From positions 1 through 64,000 of the forward strand of contig JAJDCP010000191.1 of the NCBI GenBank assembly GCA_029260765.1: 64,000 nt of DNA, written 5' to 3'. Made by a program: the position numbers and the translations under genes. The notes beneath the pieces are model-generated. The model was not told the DNA's origin and did no database searches. It was given only the letters and a program-made list of their open reading frames with translations. The first letter of the stretch is position 1; the number at the start of each line of letters is the position of its first letter. This document shows, piece by piece, positions 60,418 through 64,000 of this stretch. This stretch comes from Planctomycetota bacterium. GTDB lineage: Bacteria > Planctomycetota > J058 > JAJDCP01.

Positions 60418-61458
60418 TCAGGCGCCCTGATCCGGCTGGCGGATTGGGGCGACACCGGTTGGATCCGGGGAATACCCGCGCAGGATCGACATGTGATGGG
60501 CACGTTCAAAGGCGCTGGGATCCAGTACGTGCTGCTGGCTCATGGCTCCCTGCATCTGCTTGAGCGACTCGTACTCGTGCTCTTCCAACCAGCGCTCCAT
60601 CTCCAGCCGGATCTCTTCGATACGCCCCAGCCCATGCTGTAGCAGCTCCGCAGCCATCATCGTCACCGATGCCCCGGCCAAGATTCCTTTGAGCACATCG
60701 ACATGGGAGTGCACGCCGGTCGTCAGAGCCAGGTCTACAGGCACTCGGCCGTAGAGGATCGCGATCCAACGCAACGGCAGCAACATGTCCCGTGAAGTGC
60801 TCAAGACCAGGCGGTTGTCGACCTCCAGCGTCTCGATGTCCAGGTCGGGTTGGTAGAAGCGGTTGAAGAGTACCAGACCGTCCGCTCCTTTGCGCTGCAG
60901 CGCGGCAGCGATGTTGGGCAGTGAGCTGAAGAAGGGGTGTAGCTTGACCGAGAGCGGGATCTTCACCCGCCGCCGCGTCTCCTCCACGATCTCGGTATAG
61001 AGCCGCTCTACCATCGGGCCGCTGCGCTGTGCATCGCCGACCAGGGAATAGATGTTCAGCTCCAGCGCCGCAGCCCCGGCCTGCTCGAAGCGGGGCGCAT
61101 ACTCCGCCCAGCCGTCGACCGAGACACAGTTGAGGCTGCCGATGACCGGGATGTCGAGCGCCGCGCTAGCTTCCTCCAGCACCTCGAAATAGCGCTCGAC
61201 TGGCGCGGCATGGCTGCGCAGCTGCGGAAAATAGTCGACCGCCTCGGCGAAGCTCTCGCTGCCGAAGTCGAGGAAGAAATCGAACTTGTCCGCATCCATG
61301 CGGATCTCTTCCTCGAACAACGAGTACATCACGACGGCCGACGCCCCCGCGTCCTCGGCGCGACGGAAGGCATCGAGATCACGGCTCAAGGGATTGCAGG
61401 CTGACGGCACCAGTGGGTGCTTCAGGTCCAGACCCAGATAGCTTGTGCTCAGATCCAC
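60418..61458 (-). CDS. dihydroorotate dehydrogenase-like protein
   Basis: Predicted 346-residue TIM-barrel FMN protein of the dihydroorotate dehydrogenase/dihydropyrimidine dehydrogenase family (SYLGLDLKHPLVPSACNPL, IPVIGSLNC, ELNIY, IPLSVKLHPFF, GADGLVLFNRF, ALTTGVHSHVDVLKGILAGASVTMMAAELL). This branch usually sits beside pyruvate:ferredoxin oxidoreductase and is not a proven pyrimidine enzyme. GTG start at 61458 with GGGGAAG upstream. It follows the PFOR gene by three nt, so the two are co-transcribed. Confidence 0.88.
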   Translation of the reverse strand: MDLSTSYLGLDLKHPLVPSACNPLSRDLDAFRRAEDAGASAVVMYSLFEEEIRMDADKFDFFLDFGSESFAEAVDYFPQLRSHAAPVERYFEVLEEASAALDIPVIGSLNCVSVDGWAEYAPRFEQAGAAALELNIYSLVGDAQRSGPMVERLYTEIVEETRRRVKIPLSVKLHPFFSSLPNIAAALQRKGADGLVLFNRFYQPDLDIETLEVDNRLVLSTSRDMLLPLRWIAILYGRVPVDLALTTGVHSHVDVLKGILAGASVTMMAAELLQHGLGRIEEIRLEMERWLEEHEYESLKQMQGAMSQQHVLDPSAFERAHHMSILRGYSPDPTGVAPIRQPDQGA

Positions 61459-61461
61459 GGC

Positions 61462-64000
<2,539 letters not shown>

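Overview
The window is GC-rich chromosomal DNA from a bacterium with a Gram-negative type of envelope: there are many lipobox signal peptides, a di-haem lipoprotein cytochrome and a patatin lipoprotein. It opens on the 3' end of a 23S rRNA gene followed by 5S rRNA and a strong terminator. Two membrane-anchored Ser/Thr kinases, two ECF-type sigma factors with anti-sigma-like partners, a wax-ester/triacylglycerol type lipid cluster, pyruvate:ferredoxin oxidoreductase, and surface proteins with dockerin-like or C-terminal sorting-like tails fit lineages such as Planctomycetota, Myxococcota or related uncultured phyla. The exact phylum cannot be fixed from this sequence alone. GTG and TTG starts are common, and many neighbouring genes overlap by 4 nt (ATGA/TTGA) or 1 nt (TGATG), so much of the window is organised in translationally coupled operons.

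Layout. 1-310: rRNA operon end. 633-5337: Ser/Thr kinase, GT32-type glycosyltransferase, serine hydrolase. 5422-9487: ECF sigma factor with a zinc-ribbon protein, divergent from a double zf-HC2 protein and a large FAD/NAD(P)-4Fe-4S membrane redox protein. 9547-17584: a degenerate type II secretion/pilus ATPase leading into an acyl-CoA synthetase, serine hydrolase, LPLAT acyltransferase, WS/DGAT and patatin series (neutral lipid metabolism). 17561-20507 (minus): 3-methyladenine glycosylase, membrane protein, class I glutamine amidotransferase-like hydrolase, and EF-P. 20648-25013: membrane protein, FdhD, and a modular N-acetylmuramoyl-alanine amidase with a GNT repeat tail. 25080-29918: a lipoprotein, a repeat-bounded intergenic element, a thioredoxin-like gene interrupted by an in-frame TGA, a SUI1-family factor, two paralogous lipoproteins and an iodotyrosine-deiodinase-like flavoprotein. 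29925-34264 (minus): two coupled repeat proteins of unknown function. 34424-39995: di-haem cytochrome, Lgt-like protein, DUF493 protein, epimerase, peptidoglycan-binding protein and small unknowns. 39992-43998 (minus): CNT nucleoside transporter, radical SAM protein and alpha/beta hydrolase. 44173-50679: large secreted repeat protein, small lipoprotein, LipM/LplA-like enzyme, and the second kinase. 50680-51130: hairpin/inverted-repeat elements. 51019-57691: PfkB kinase divergent from an ECF sigma/anti-sigma-macroglobulin pair. 57726-64000: DUF5655 protein, zinc-ribbon membrane protein, TlpA-like thioredoxin, and a dihydroorotate-dehydrogenase-like protein with PFOR (cut by the window edge).

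The strongest special observation is the gene at 26097-27470. A TGA codon sits exactly where the first cysteine of a thioredoxin CxxC motif is expected (W-TGA-A-G-C). The frame is open on both sides, and a 7-bp hairpin starts 16 nt after the TGA, with its apical loop, carrying a G at its second position, about 23 nt after it. These are the features of a bacterial selenocysteine insertion element. The gene is therefore annotated as a candidate selenoprotein with a thioredoxin-TPR-DsbD-alpha-like layout. Other unusual points are an anti-sigma domain fused to an alpha-2-macroglobulin next to its ECF sigma factor, a secretion ATPase lacking its Walker A Lys and catalytic Glu, a two-gene system of internally duplicated proteins, and a family of short repeats, one of which appears to extend the end of a PfkB kinase gene.
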